Shown here piece after piece: positions 17,759 through 25,651 of a DNA stretch of 64,000 bases; within the stretch, counting starts at the first letter, position 1, and every line of letters begins with the position of its first letter. The translations under genes and the position numbers were made by a program. Source of the DNA: Microbacterium bovistercoris. Its GTDB lineage: Bacteria; Actinomycetota; Actinomycetes; Actinomycetales; Microbacteriaceae. The notes below the pieces were generated by a model. The model saw only the letters and a list, made by a program, of their open reading frames with translations, was not told the origin of the DNA and made no database searches. The DNA lies in the NCBI RefSeq assembly GCF_003387575.1, contig NZ_QUAB01000048.1, forward strand, positions 62,001 to 126,000, given 5' to 3'.

Positions 17759-19132
17759 TCACCACCCGGTCTGCAGCAGCGTCTGCACGACGATGGCGAA
17801 GACGATCTGCACGGCCAGCGCGGCTCGCCGCACCCGGCCCGAGTACAGACTCAGCCCGAGTAGCGCCCACGGTACGAACGGCAGCCAGATGCGCTCGACC
17901 TCGGCCCTGCTCATTCCCGACAGGTCGGCGACCAGGACCATCGCCCAGCCGGCGAGCGTGAGCAGCAGCGCGGTCCGGATGCCGAGGTGCTCCCGCTCTG
18001 GAACCGCCGTCCTGTCGCGCGAGCGGGCGGCGGTGCCGATCGCTGCGGCGAGTGACGCGCCGACCATCGGACCGGCGCTGATCGCGAAGGCCGCGAGGTT
18101 GCCCCACAACCAGTACTCCGGCGGACGCCTCGACGCGACGCCGTCCCAGTAGCGCTGATGCAGCACCGGGAACGCCTCCCACCAGGCGAATCCGGCAGCG
18201 GCGAACGCGAGCACGACCGCGAGCGCCGCCCCGGCGGCGATCGGCAGGGGCCGCCATGAGCGACCGGCGATCAGCACCGCCACGGCGAGTACGCCCAGCA
18301 GAGGCAGACCGTACGAGAGCATCACGCAGTAGCCGAGCAGCAGCCCGGCGAGCACCGACCAGGCGGCCATCGCTCGGCGATCCGCCGCCCGCGCCGCGTG
18401 CGCGAGCGCCCAGATGCCCCAGGCCGCGACCGCGGCGAACATCCCGTCACCCGACACGGCGACCCAGATCGCGGCGGGCCCGAACACCAGCAGTGCCGCC
18501 GCCCGGCGTGCGAAGGTCTCCGCGCCGAGCGTGCGCATCGTGCCGAGGACGGCGACGGGTATGGTCACGCCGATCACGGTGACCACCACACCGGCGGCGA
18601 GGCCGCTGCCCAGCCCGATCCGCACCAGCACGTAGAAGAACAGCAGCGCCCCCGGCGGATGCCCGGCGATGTGCACCGGCCAGTTGTCCGGACTCGAATA
18701 TGGGATGCGGGAGACGTACTCCCTCAGCGTCGCACCGAAGTCCGTGATCTCTCGGGCGGTGCCCAGGTACTCGTAGCGGTGGTTCAGGATCGATCCGATG
18801 CCGTCCAGCCCGTCCACCAGCGCGAGCGAGAGCAGCCAGCCGAGGGCAGCCGAGAACACCAGCGGCTGCAGCATCCGCCAGCTCAGACGGGTGGCGATGC
18901 GATCGCCGAAGACGATCGCGAGCACCCCGAGCGCGATCGCGACGGCGGTCGCGGGGCCGACCCGCGGCAGCCACTCGGCGTGCAGGGGCGGGAACCAGCG
19001 GACGCGCACGTTCCAGCCGGTCAATGCCGGAACGGCGACGGCGGCAGCGATCAGCACGCCGGCTCCCGCCCCGCCCCAGATCGCAAGACGGGCGCCGGGC
19101 CGCGCCCCCCGGTGACGGCCCGGCGCACTCAT
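17759..19132 (-). CDS. Multi-spanning membrane protein, glycosyltransferase-like
   Basis: Integral membrane protein of 457 residues with about 10-12 helices. The pattern PVHIAGHPPGALLFFYVLVR after a long loop, together with FPPLHAEWLPRVGP near the first helix, resembles polyprenyl-phosphate-dependent (GT-C/ArnT-like) transferases, though the acidic catalytic pair is not clear. The ATG at 19132 overlaps the epimerase stop by 4 bp. It is the last gene of a three-gene leftward operon with the epimerase and nucleoside phosphorylase, which supports a role in sugar or cell-envelope metabolism. The specific reaction is unknown. Confidence 0.7.
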   Translation of the reverse strand: MSAPGRHRGARPGARLAIWGGAGAGVLIAAAVAVPALTGWNVRVRWFPPLHAEWLPRVGPATAVAIALGVLAIVFGDRIATRLSWRMLQPLVFSAALGWLLSLALVDGLDGIGSILNHRYEYLGTAREITDFGATLREYVSRIPYSSPDNWPVHIAGHPPGALLFFYVLVRIGLGSGLAAGVVVTVIGVTIPVAVLGTMRTLGAETFARRAAALLVFGPAAIWVAVSGDGMFAAVAAWGIWALAHAARAADRRAMAAWSVLAGLLLGYCVMLSYGLPLLGVLAVAVLIAGRSWRPLPIAAGAALAVVLAFAAAGFAWWEAFPVLHQRYWDGVASRRPPEYWLWGNLAAFAISAGPMVGASLAAAIGTAARSRDRTAVPEREHLGIRTALLLTLAGWAMVLVADLSGMSRAEVERIWLPFVPWALLGLSLYSGRVRRAALAVQIVFAIVVQTLLQTGW

Positions 19133-20211
19133 GGACGCCCCGCAGGGGGACGCAGCGCAGCGCTGGCGAATTCCCGCACTCCCGCGTCGAAGGGCACCTG
19201 CGGCCGCCATCCGAGTTCGGCCCGGATGCGGGCGGAGGACGCGGTGATGTGCCGCACGTCGCCCATCCGGAACTCCCCCGTCACGACAGGGGCGGGTCCG
19301 CCCATCGCCTGTGCGAGAGCTGCCGCGAACTCCCCGATCGTGTGCACCTCGCCGCTGGCGACGTTGAAGGCCCGCACCGTGCCAGCATCGACGCCGGCGG
19401 TCCAGTCCGCTGCGGCGAGGTTCGCTCCGGCGACGTCGCGCACGTGCACGAAGTCGCGCCGCTGGCGTCCGTCCTCGAAGACCCGCGGAGCTTCACCCCG
19501 CTCCAGCGCCGAGCGGAACAGCGAGGCCACGCCCGCGTACGGCGTGCCCTGCGGCATGCGCGGTCCGTATACATTGTGGTATCGCAGCAGGGCGGCGCGA
19601 CCGCCCGTGCTCCGCGCCCAGTCCCTGGCGAGCAGCTCCTGCTCGTACTTCGTCGCGGCATACACGTTGCGCGGATCACAGGCCCGGTCCTCGTCGATGA
19701 GTGCCGGCTCCAGGGGCTCTCCCGAGCTCGACGTCGGTTCGAAGCGGCCGGCTTCGAGCGCCTCCCGGGCACGCGGAGGGGCCGCCACCAACCGGTCCCC
19801 GTCGCGGTAGAGGCCCTCGCCGTACACCACCATCGACGAGGCCATCACGAGTCGTCCGACCTGCGCGTCGCGCATTGCCGCGAGCAGCACGGCGGTCGCG
19901 AGCGAATTGGATGCGACGTAGTCGGGGGCGTCCGAGATGTCGACGCCGAGTCCCACCTTCGCCGCCTGATGACAGACGACGTCGACCTCGTGCAGGCAGC
20001 GGTCGACGACCCGCCGGTCGCCGACGTCGCCGACGACCAGCTCGGCGCCGGGCGTCTCCATGACGGCGTCGTACGAGTCGGAGGCGTGCACATCCGGCCG
20101 CAGCGAGTCGAGCACGCGCACCTGCCACCCCGCGGCGAGCGCGGCTGTGACCACGGCGCCGCCGATGAACCCGGCACCGCCGGTGACCAGCATCCGCGGG
20201 GCCATGGTCAC
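19129..20211 (-). CDS. NAD-dependent sugar epimerase/dehydratase (SDR)
   Basis: Extended short-chain dehydrogenase of 360 residues acting on a nucleotide sugar. The NAD site is TGGAGFIGGAVV near residues 10-21. The catalytic region has a Ser-rich strand VMASSMVVYGE with Tyr-x3-Lys in VYAATKYEQE. HNVYGPRMPQGTPYAGVASL is the typical substrate-side segment. It overlaps its neighbours by 4 bp on both sides, so the three genes are tightly coupled. Substrate specificity (UDP-glucose, GDP-mannose or other) cannot be read here. Confidence 0.9.
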   Translation of the reverse strand: MTMAPRMLVTGGAGFIGGAVVTAALAAGWQVRVLDSLRPDVHASDSYDAVMETPGAELVVGDVGDRRVVDRCLHEVDVVCHQAAKVGLGVDISDAPDYVASNSLATAVLLAAMRDAQVGRLVMASSMVVYGEGLYRDGDRLVAAPPRAREALEAGRFEPTSSSGEPLEPALIDEDRACDPRNVYAATKYEQELLARDWARSTGGRAALLRYHNVYGPRMPQGTPYAGVASLFRSALERGEAPRVFEDGRQRRDFVHVRDVAGANLAAADWTAGVDAGTVRAFNVASGEVHTIGEFAAALAQAMGGPAPVVTGEFRMGDVRHITASSARIRAELGWRPQVPFDAGVREFASAALRPPAGRP

Positions 20212-21059
20212 TCCGCCGCGGGCTGAACGGGGCGGGCGAGGATGCCTGCGGAGACTTCGCCGGGCAGCATCGGGGCACCCGGAGGATCGAGCGGCAGGTC
20301 GGCGACGATGGCCTGCACGGCCGCGACCAGCCGGGGCGTGGCCGCCGCCATCACGGCGAACACGCGCTCCGCGGTGACGGACGTGTCCTCCCCGCCCCCG
20401 CCGTGCTCGGTGTCGGTGTCGGTGATGATCGCGATGTTGAGATGCGCCAGGCCGAGCTCGGCGGCGAGCGAGGCCTCGGGCAGCTGCGTCATGTTCACCA
20501 GCCCGGCGCCCATGGCCCGGTGCCAGTCCGCCTCGGCCCTCGTCGCGAAGCGCGGACCCTGGATGACGACGCTGGTGCCGTCGGGATGCACCCGTTCTCC
20601 GAGGCGCTGCAGCGAGGCGAGGGCCCGCTCGCGCAGCTCCCGGCTGTAGGGCTCGGCGAACGGCAGGTGCTGCACGCCGCCCTGCTCACCGTCGAAGTAC
20701 GTGTCGGCTCTGCCGGTGGTGCGGTCGATGAGCTGGTCGGTCAGTGCCAGGTCACCGGGCCGCTGCGTGGGCAGCAGCCCTCCGACCGCGTTCGTGGAGA
20801 CGAGCACGCGCGCACCGAGCGACGCGAGCGCCCACAGCTGCGCACGGCTGTTCAGCCGGTGCGGCGGCACCGCGTGCCCGGCGCCGTGTCGCGCGAGGAA
20901 GGCCACGCGTCGCCCGCCCAGCTCGCCGGTGGTGATCCCTGCGACCGGCCCGTGAGGCGTCGCCACCGGGTCGAGCGGCACGGCACCGCGCAGCGGAAGG
21001 GCGGAGAGGCCCGAGCCGCCGACGATGGCGACCTCGACCGGAGTGTTCGCGTGTTCCAT
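20208..21059 (-). CDS. Purine nucleoside / methylthioadenosine phosphorylase
   Basis: Phosphorolytic nucleosidase of 283 residues in the PNP/MTAP family. Hallmarks are IVGGSGLSAL at the phosphate loop, FLARHGAGHAVPPHRLNSRA, VLVSTNAVGGL and NMTQLPEASLAAELGLAHLN, followed by the ITDTDTE purine-site segment. The ATG at 21059 is chosen for alignment to the family; CAGGCT 6 nt upstream suggests a leaderless start. The tail after residue 240 is longer than usual. It overlaps the epimerase by 4 bp. Its promoter region carries a 56-bp inverted repeat shared with the divergent cytochrome operon. Confidence 0.9.
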   Translation of the reverse strand: MEHANTPVEVAIVGGSGLSALPLRGAVPLDPVATPHGPVAGITTGELGGRRVAFLARHGAGHAVPPHRLNSRAQLWALASLGARVLVSTNAVGGLLPTQRPGDLALTDQLIDRTTGRADTYFDGEQGGVQHLPFAEPYSRELRERALASLQRLGERVHPDGTSVVIQGPRFATRAEADWHRAMGAGLVNMTQLPEASLAAELGLAHLNIAIITDTDTEHGGGGEDTSVTAERVFAVMAAATPRLVAAVQAIVADLPLDPPGAPMLPGEVSAGILARPVQPAAE

Positions 21060-21103
21060 GCATCCAGCCTGCGCCCCCGCCCCGCGCACAGGCGAGTGAT
21101 TTC

Positions 21104-21159
21104 CTTACGCACCGGTGACAGCACCGGGTGCGCCGGGCGCACTGTCACCGGCTCGTAAG
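21104..21159. promoter_or_regulatory. Inverted repeat, probable OmpR-type regulator site
   Basis: CTTACGCACCGGTGACAG (21104-21121) and CTGTCACCGGCTCGTAAG (21142-21159) are inverted copies matching at 16 of 18 positions, with 20 nt between. The site lies between two divergent operons. The core CTTACG-N-ACCGG occurs again at 24858-24869 in front of the response-regulator gene, so that regulator is the likely ligand. Confidence 0.65.
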
Positions 21160-21204
21160 CGGATGCCCGGTGCCGCGGCGGCTCCCCGATCGCACACTGT
21201 GATC

Positions 21205-21828
21205 ATGAGCGCGTCAACAGACCCCGCGACGGGGCGTCACGCATCGGTGACGGACCGGCTCTCGGGCGCGCTGCAGGGCCGAACCGCGAGGATGCAGCGG
21301 GTGCTCGGCTCTCCCGTGCGCGACACCAGGATGGCCGTCGTGCTGGGCAGGATCCTCGGGATCGCGTTCGCCCTCTGCTTCCTCACCGGCCTGTACAGCC
21401 ATGTGCTGCAGAGCCCGCTGCCCTGGCTGCCGCTGCCGACACGACCGACCTGGCTGTACTCGTGGACGCAGGGCATCCACGTGATCGCCGGCACCGCGCT
21501 GGTGCCGCTGCTGCTGGCGAAGCTGTGGACTGTCTATCCGCGACTGTTCCGCTGGCCGCCGGTGCGCGGCCCGCTCGATGCGCTGGAGCGCGCGTCAGTG
21601 GCCCTGCTGGTGGCGACCGCGCTGGTCGAGCCTGTCACCGGCATCCTGAACGTGCTGCAGTGGTACCCGTGGTCGTTCTCGTTCCGGCGCACGCATTTCG
21701 CGTTGGCGTGGGTGCTGATGGGGGCGCTGCTGTGCCACATCGCCGTGCAGCTGCCCTCGATCCGGCGGTACTGGAGAGCCGGAGCCGCCGACGCGCCGGC
21801 CGATGAGGAGGCCTCGGATGCCCGATGA
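21205..21828 (+). CDS. Cytochrome b561-type membrane subunit
   Basis: Integral membrane protein of 207 residues with four main helices, likely a haem b electron-transfer subunit. Candidate haem-ligand histidines are in LYSHVLQSP, WTQGIHVIAGTA, FRRTHFALAW and ALLCHIAVQLP, spaced as in b561 or formate-dehydrogenase gamma proteins. The ATG at 21205 is preceded by CACACT at 6 nt. The 3' end overlaps the Tat-exported molybdopterin oxidoreductase gene, so the pair probably forms a membrane-bound redox complex. Confidence 0.8.
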   Translation: MSASTDPATGRHASVTDRLSGALQGRTARMQRVLGSPVRDTRMAVVLGRILGIAFALCFLTGLYSHVLQSPLPWLPLPTRPTWLYSWTQGIHVIAGTALVPLLLAKLWTVYPRLFRWPPVRGPLDALERASVALLVATALVEPVTGILNVLQWYPWSFSFRRTHFALAWVLMGALLCHIAVQLPSIRRYWRAGAADAPADEEASDAR

Positions 21829-22429
21829 GCGGACCCGCATCTCACGGCGCCGGTTCCTCACCGGGGTCGCCGCCGGTTCGACCGTGCTCGGCACGCTCGC
21901 ACTCACGCACACCGCACTGCCGTGGGGACCGTTCAGCCTCGACGAGCAGCGCCGCCGGCTGGATGCCCCGCAGCAGCTGCCGGTGAACCGATCCGCACGC
22001 GAAGCCGGCATCCGCACCGGCGACATCGACGACTCGTGGCGGCTGGTGCTGCGTCGTGGCGAGCGCACCGTCGCACTGTCGGCGGCGGACCTCACCGCGC
22101 TGCCGCAGCGCACCGAGGAACTGCCGATCGCGTGCGTCGAGGGATGGACGGCGACGGCGACCTGGCAGGGGGTCCGCCTCTCCGAGCTGATGATGCTCGT
22201 CGGCGCCGCCCCCTCGGACGATCTGCGGCTGCGCAGCCTGCAGCGCCGCGGTGCGTTCGGCGTGACCACCATGCCCGCCACGTACGTGCGGGACCCTCTG
22301 ACGCTCATCGCGCTGCGGGTCAACGGAGAGCGGCTCTCGGCCGACCACGGCTACCCCGCGCGGGTGATCGCGCCGGGTCGGCCCGGCGTGCTGCAGACGA
22401 AGTGGCTGACCGAGATCGAGGTGATCTGA
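21818..22429 (+). CDS. Molybdopterin-dependent oxidoreductase, Tat-exported
   Basis: Predicted sulfite-oxidase-fold (MsrP/YedY-like) enzyme of 203 residues. A twin-arginine signal SRRRFLTGVAAGS lies at residues 8-20 (approximately). The molybdenum-ligating cysteine is in LPIACVEGWTATATWQGV, and DHGYPARVIAPGRPGVLQTK is a conserved cofactor-site segment. ATG 21818 is chosen because GAGGAGG lies 6 nt upstream; it overlaps the cytochrome gene by 11 bp. It is shorter than YedY and lacks a dimerisation domain. It probably exchanges electrons with the b561-like neighbour outside the membrane. The substrate is unknown. Confidence 0.9.
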   Translation: MPDERTRISRRRFLTGVAAGSTVLGTLALTHTALPWGPFSLDEQRRRLDAPQQLPVNRSAREAGIRTGDIDDSWRLVLRRGERTVALSAADLTALPQRTEELPIACVEGWTATATWQGVRLSELMMLVGAAPSDDLRLRSLQRRGAFGVTTMPATYVRDPLTLIALRVNGERLSADHGYPARVIAPGRPGVLQTKWLTEIEVI

Positions 22430-22638
22430 TGCGCGCGACGCGGATCGTGCTGCTCGCCCTGGGTGCGGCGGGCATCGTCTACGGCGCCTGGCTGCTGGTG
22501 ACGACGCAGCGGCCGGACCAGTTGCTCTCGGTGGCGCTCTGGCTGGCAGGCGCGATCATCGCGCACGACTTCGTGCTGGTGCCGCTGCTGACACTGGCCC
22601 GCGGCTCTCGCGGCTCCCGCGGCTCGGCCACGTCCTGA
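22429..22638 (+). CDS. Small two-helix membrane protein
   Basis: Unrecognised membrane protein of 69 residues with two helices (about residues 5-25 and 35-58) and a charged tail with a GSRGSRGS repeat. The ATG shares one base with the oxidoreductase stop (TGATG), so translation is coupled. The position as third gene of the b561-Moco operon suggests an accessory or anchoring role in that complex. Confidence 0.75.
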   Translation: MRATRIVLLALGAAGIVYGAWLLVTTQRPDQLLSVALWLAGAIIAHDFVLVPLLTLARGSRGSRGSATS

Positions 22639-22660
22639 CGCCGCTGTCTCCTTGAATGCT

Positions 22661-22716
22661 CCGGTCTCGATGGATGCGGCTCGTCCGGTGCCCACACCCG
22701 CAACGTGTGAGACCGG
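22661..22716. terminator. Inverted repeat between convergent operons
   Basis: CCGGTCTC (22661-22668) and GAGACCGG (22709-22716) are perfect inverted copies 40 nt apart. They lie between the rightward Moco operon and the leftward methyltransferase. A terminator role is plausible but the loop is long. Confidence 0.4.
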
Positions 22717-22732
22717 AACGGGGAATGCCCGG

Positions 22733-23464
22733 TCAGCGGCGCAGCCGCGCGAAGACCCGGCCGGAACTGACCCAGCGCTCCTGCACCCCGAGGCCGGCAC
22801 GGCCGGCATAGCCGAGGAGGGCCCGGCGGCCGACCTCGTGCCAGGGGAACGGTGAGCTCGTCCGCCCGCCGGCGTCGACCAGCCGGGCGAGGAAGCCGCG
22901 ATCGCGATCGCCGTCCTCGTGCAGCTCGGCGAGAATCGATCCGCCCGGAGCGAGCAGCGTCGCGCACCGCTCGAGCAGGGCGCCGGGGTCGCCGCCGATG
23001 CCGATGTTCCCGTCGATCAGCAGCACCGTGTCCCACTCCCCCTCTCTCGGCAGCGGGTCGAACACCGAGCGCCGCAGCACGGGCAGCCCCTGGGCCGTGG
23101 CGTGGTCGACCGCGGCGGCCGAGACGTCGAGCCCGAGGGTCAGATGGCCGGCGACGATCGCCGCGCGCACCATCCGGCCGGGTCCGCACCCGACGTCGAG
23201 CACGGTGCCACGCGCACGGTCGACGACCGAGTCGTCCGCGGCGTCGGCCGCGGCGAGGAACCGGCCGATCTCGACCGGCGACCCCGTGGGACCGTCGTGC
23301 TCGACGAGCTGCAGTGACCCGCCCCCGCTGCGCAGCGCGACGTCGTAGGGCGCGTCGCCGCCGGCGCCGAAGTGCCCGGATGCGGTGTGCGCACCGAATC
23401 CGGCCGCCGCGACGCGTCCCGCCACGACCCGTCCGGCATCCGCCTCCACGGCCCTCCGCATCAT
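22733..23464 (-). CDS. Class I SAM-dependent methyltransferase
   Basis: Soluble methyltransferase of 243 residues. The SAM-binding motif VLDVGCGPGRMVRAAI is near residues 95-110, with GLDVSAAAVD as the acidic second motif and WDTVLLIDGNIGIGGDP as the post-motif region. The N-terminal 60 residues are variable. The ATG at 23464 gives a 4-bp ATGA overlap with the upstream gene and has GGAGG at 5 nt. It is the last gene of a three-gene operon with DUF2064 and GT2 proteins, suggesting modification of a glycan or lipid. The acceptor is unknown. Confidence 0.88.
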   Translation of the reverse strand: MMRRAVEADAGRVVAGRVAAAGFGAHTASGHFGAGGDAPYDVALRSGGGSLQLVEHDGPTGSPVEIGRFLAAADAADDSVVDRARGTVLDVGCGPGRMVRAAIVAGHLTLGLDVSAAAVDHATAQGLPVLRRSVFDPLPREGEWDTVLLIDGNIGIGGDPGALLERCATLLAPGGSILAELHEDGDRDRGFLARLVDAGGRTSSPFPWHEVGRRALLGYAGRAGLGVQERWVSSGRVFARLRR

Positions 23465-24153
23465 GATGCCCTCCGCATCCATGCATCCGACCCGCCGGCA
23501 TCCGACCGCCGGGCGTCCGGCGCCTTCGCGCCGAACCCGCCGAGCTCCGCCACCACCGCCGCGACGCGACCGCCCTGGTCGACCAGCCGTCCGACGCGCG
23601 TCAGCGAACTGATGTCGTCGACGTCCTCGAGGGCGATCACGTCGTGCACGCGCAGGCCGGCGTCGACCAGCCGCGCGCGCATCATCGCGCCGGTGTCGTC
23701 CTGCGACATCGGCACGCCGCGCACGAGGTCACCGCGACGCCGGACGTGCCCGGCGAGGCCGAGCAGCCAGAAACCGCCGTCGACAGCCGGGCCGAACCAG
23801 GCGTCGACGTCAGCCGGCCACTGGTCCGCCAGCCGGGCAAGCAGGCCGGGGTCGAGCTGAGGGGTGTCCATGCCGATCAGCAGCACCGGCCCGTCGATCT
23901 GGTCGAGCACGGCGCCGATGCGCTCGTCGAGGCCGCCGTCCCCCTGCGCGACCTGCTCGAAACCCGGAATGCCAGGCAGGACGCCCTGCACGCACAGCAC
24001 CCGCCGGTCACCGACGCGGCGGATCCGCGCGACCGTGTCATCCAGGCACGCCCGCGCCACGCGTGCGGCCTGCTCCAGGCTCAGCGGCGGGTGAAGCCTC
24101 GTCTTCACCCTCCCCGGCCGGCACTCCTTGGCCATCACGATCAGGGTGGTCAT
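23461..24153 (-). CDS. DUF2064 / TIGR04282 sugar-nucleotide transferase-like protein
   Basis: Protein of 230 residues with a nucleotidyl- or glycosyltransferase A fold. Family signature: MAKECRPGRVKTRLHPPLSL at the N-terminus, LLIGMDTPQLDP carrying a D-x-P metal site, and GPAVDGGFWLLGL. The C-terminus carries an unusual low-complexity tail (PDARRSDAGGSDAW) encoded by GCATCCGAC-like repeats. It overlaps its neighbours by 4 bp on each side. This family commonly accompanies GT2 enzymes in actinobacteria; the reaction has not been established to my knowledge. Confidence 0.88.
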   Translation of the reverse strand: MTTLIVMAKECRPGRVKTRLHPPLSLEQAARVARACLDDTVARIRRVGDRRVLCVQGVLPGIPGFEQVAQGDGGLDERIGAVLDQIDGPVLLIGMDTPQLDPGLLARLADQWPADVDAWFGPAVDGGFWLLGLAGHVRRRGDLVRGVPMSQDDTGAMMRARLVDAGLRVHDVIALEDVDDISSLTRVGRLVDQGGRVAAVVAELGGFGAKAPDARRSDAGGSDAWMRRAS

Positions 24154-24812
24154 GCATACCTCCGCAGCATCCTCGACATGTCGCGCACCGCCTGCAGCGT
24201 GCCGCGAACCGTGCCGGTGACCTTCGACCTGCCGATGCGGGGCAGGTAGTCCACCGGAACCTCCCCGATGCGCCAGCCGGCCCGCCGCGCGCGCAGCAGC
24301 AGCTCGAGCGGATAGCCGCTGCGACGGTCCTCCAGGCCGAGCGCCAGCAGACGCGCCCTGTCACCGGCCCGCATCGGCCCGAGATCGTGCACGTCGACGT
24401 CGAGCCGGCGGCGCACCCACCACAGCAGCGCGGCGTTCGCGAATCGCGCGTGCACGGGCCAGGCTCCCGACCGGACGGGCACCCGTCGGCCGAGCATGAG
24501 GTCCTCGGTGCCGGCACGCACCGGCGCCACCACGCGCTCCAGCTGCCGCGTGTCGAACGAGCCGTCCGCGTCGCAGAACGCCACGATCGGCGCGGTGGCC
24601 GCCGTCAGCCCGGCGTGCACCGCCGCACCGTATCCGCGCTGCGCCGCCGGCACGACGGTCGCGCCGAGCCGGGCGGCGATCTCGGCCGATCCGTCGCTCG
24701 ATCCGTTGTCGACGACGATCGCCCGCCATCCGACCGGGATGCCCGAGAGCACGCCCGGCAGCGCATCCGCCTCGTTCAGGCAGGGAAGCACGACGTCGAC
24801 TGCGGAGTCCAT
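24150..24812 (-). CDS. GT2-family glycosyltransferase
   Basis: Inverting glycosyltransferase of 220 residues, similar in type to dolichyl/polyprenyl-phosphate mannose synthase. Motifs: VVLPCLNEADALPGVL at residues 7-22, VVDNGSSDGS, and the metal-binding CDADGSFD near residue 80. VPVDYLPRIGRSKVTGT near residue 190 is a typical C-terminal element. It has no membrane anchor. TACGGT lies 6 nt before the ATG, so it is probably leaderless. It leads a three-gene operon and is divergent from the two-component system, with a candidate regulator site in between. Confidence 0.92.
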   Translation of the reverse strand: MDSAVDVVLPCLNEADALPGVLSGIPVGWRAIVVDNGSSDGSAEIAARLGATVVPAAQRGYGAAVHAGLTAATAPIVAFCDADGSFDTRQLERVVAPVRAGTEDLMLGRRVPVRSGAWPVHARFANAALLWWVRRRLDVDVHDLGPMRAGDRARLLALGLEDRRSGYPLELLLRARRAGWRIGEVPVDYLPRIGRSKVTGTVRGTLQAVRDMSRMLRRYA

Positions 24813-24857
24813 ATTCCGACCGTAGGAACATCCGCGTCGCCGTACCCCCGTCCATTC

Positions 24858-24869
24858 CTTACGAACCGG
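24858..24869. promoter_or_regulatory. CTTACGAACCGG motif in divergent promoter
   Basis: CTTACGAACCGG matches the core of the inverted repeat at 21104-21159. It lies about 46 bp upstream of the GT2 start and 57 bp upstream of the response-regulator start, so it could serve autoregulation and control of the divergent operon. TACGCT lies 6 nt before the response-regulator ATG. Confidence 0.55.
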
Positions 24870-24925
24870 AGAAGCATGGTCGGAAAGGCGCCTCCAACCG
24901 GCATCCGCCGTCCTACGCTGGGGGC

Positions 24926-25651
24926 ATGTCCCGCCCGCAGATCCCGGAGAAGGCGGCCGACCTCACCGATCGGCGCGTCCTCGTCGTCGAGGACGACGCG
25001 ACAGTCGCCGAAGTGGCCGTGACCTACCTGCGCGCCGCCGGCTTCCTGGTCGAAGTGGCCTCCGACAGCTTCTCGGCGCTCTCGGCGGTCGAGCGAACTC
25101 GACCCGACCTGATCGTGCTGGACCGGATGCTGCCCGGCATCGACGGCGCCGAAGTGTGCCGGCGCATCCGCGCGACGTCGCAGGTGCCGATCATCATGCT
25201 CACCGCCCTCGGATCGGCGGAGGACCGCATCTCGGGACTCGAGGCGGGCGCGGACGACTACCTCGCGAAGCCGTTCTCGCCGCGCGAGCTGGTGCTGCGG
25301 GTGCAGTCCGTGCTGCGTCGCAGCCTCGCGCCGCACACGCCGGAGGCGCCGTTCGACATCGGGCCGTTCCATCTCGACGCCTCCGCGAGGCGGGTCGCGC
25401 GCGGCGGGGCGGACCTCGACCTGTCGGCTCGCGAGTTCGACCTGTTCTCGTTCCTGCTGAAGCATCCGCGGCAGACATTCGACCGGCAGACGCTGCTGCG
25501 CAGCGTCTGGGGCTGGGACTTCGGCGACCAGTCGACCGTGACGGTCACGACCCGCCGGCTGCGGGAGAAGATCGAAGCCGACCCCGCCAATCCGGAGATG
25601 CTCGTGACCGTGTGGGGCGTCGGATACCGTCTCGACGTCGGGGAGGCATGA
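24926..25651 (+). CDS. OmpR-family response regulator
   Basis: DNA-binding response regulator of 241 residues. The receiver domain has the acidic pair in VLVVEDDATV, the phosphoacceptor aspartate in LIVLDRMLPGIDG and the conserved lysine in DDYLAKPFSPRE. The C-terminal winged helix shows DLSAREFDLFSFLLKHPRQT and TVTVTTRRLREKIEADP. It is leaderless by position of TACGCT. It overlaps the kinase gene by 4 bp, so the two are a cognate pair. The CTTACG-N-ACCGG sites nearby are its likely targets. Confidence 0.95.
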   Translation: MSRPQIPEKAADLTDRRVLVVEDDATVAEVAVTYLRAAGFLVEVASDSFSALSAVERTRPDLIVLDRMLPGIDGAEVCRRIRATSQVPIIMLTALGSAEDRISGLEAGADDYLAKPFSPRELVLRVQSVLRRSLAPHTPEAPFDIGPFHLDASARRVARGGADLDLSAREFDLFSFLLKHPRQTFDRQTLLRSVWGWDFGDQSTVTVTTRRLREKIEADPANPEMLVTVWGVGYRLDVGEA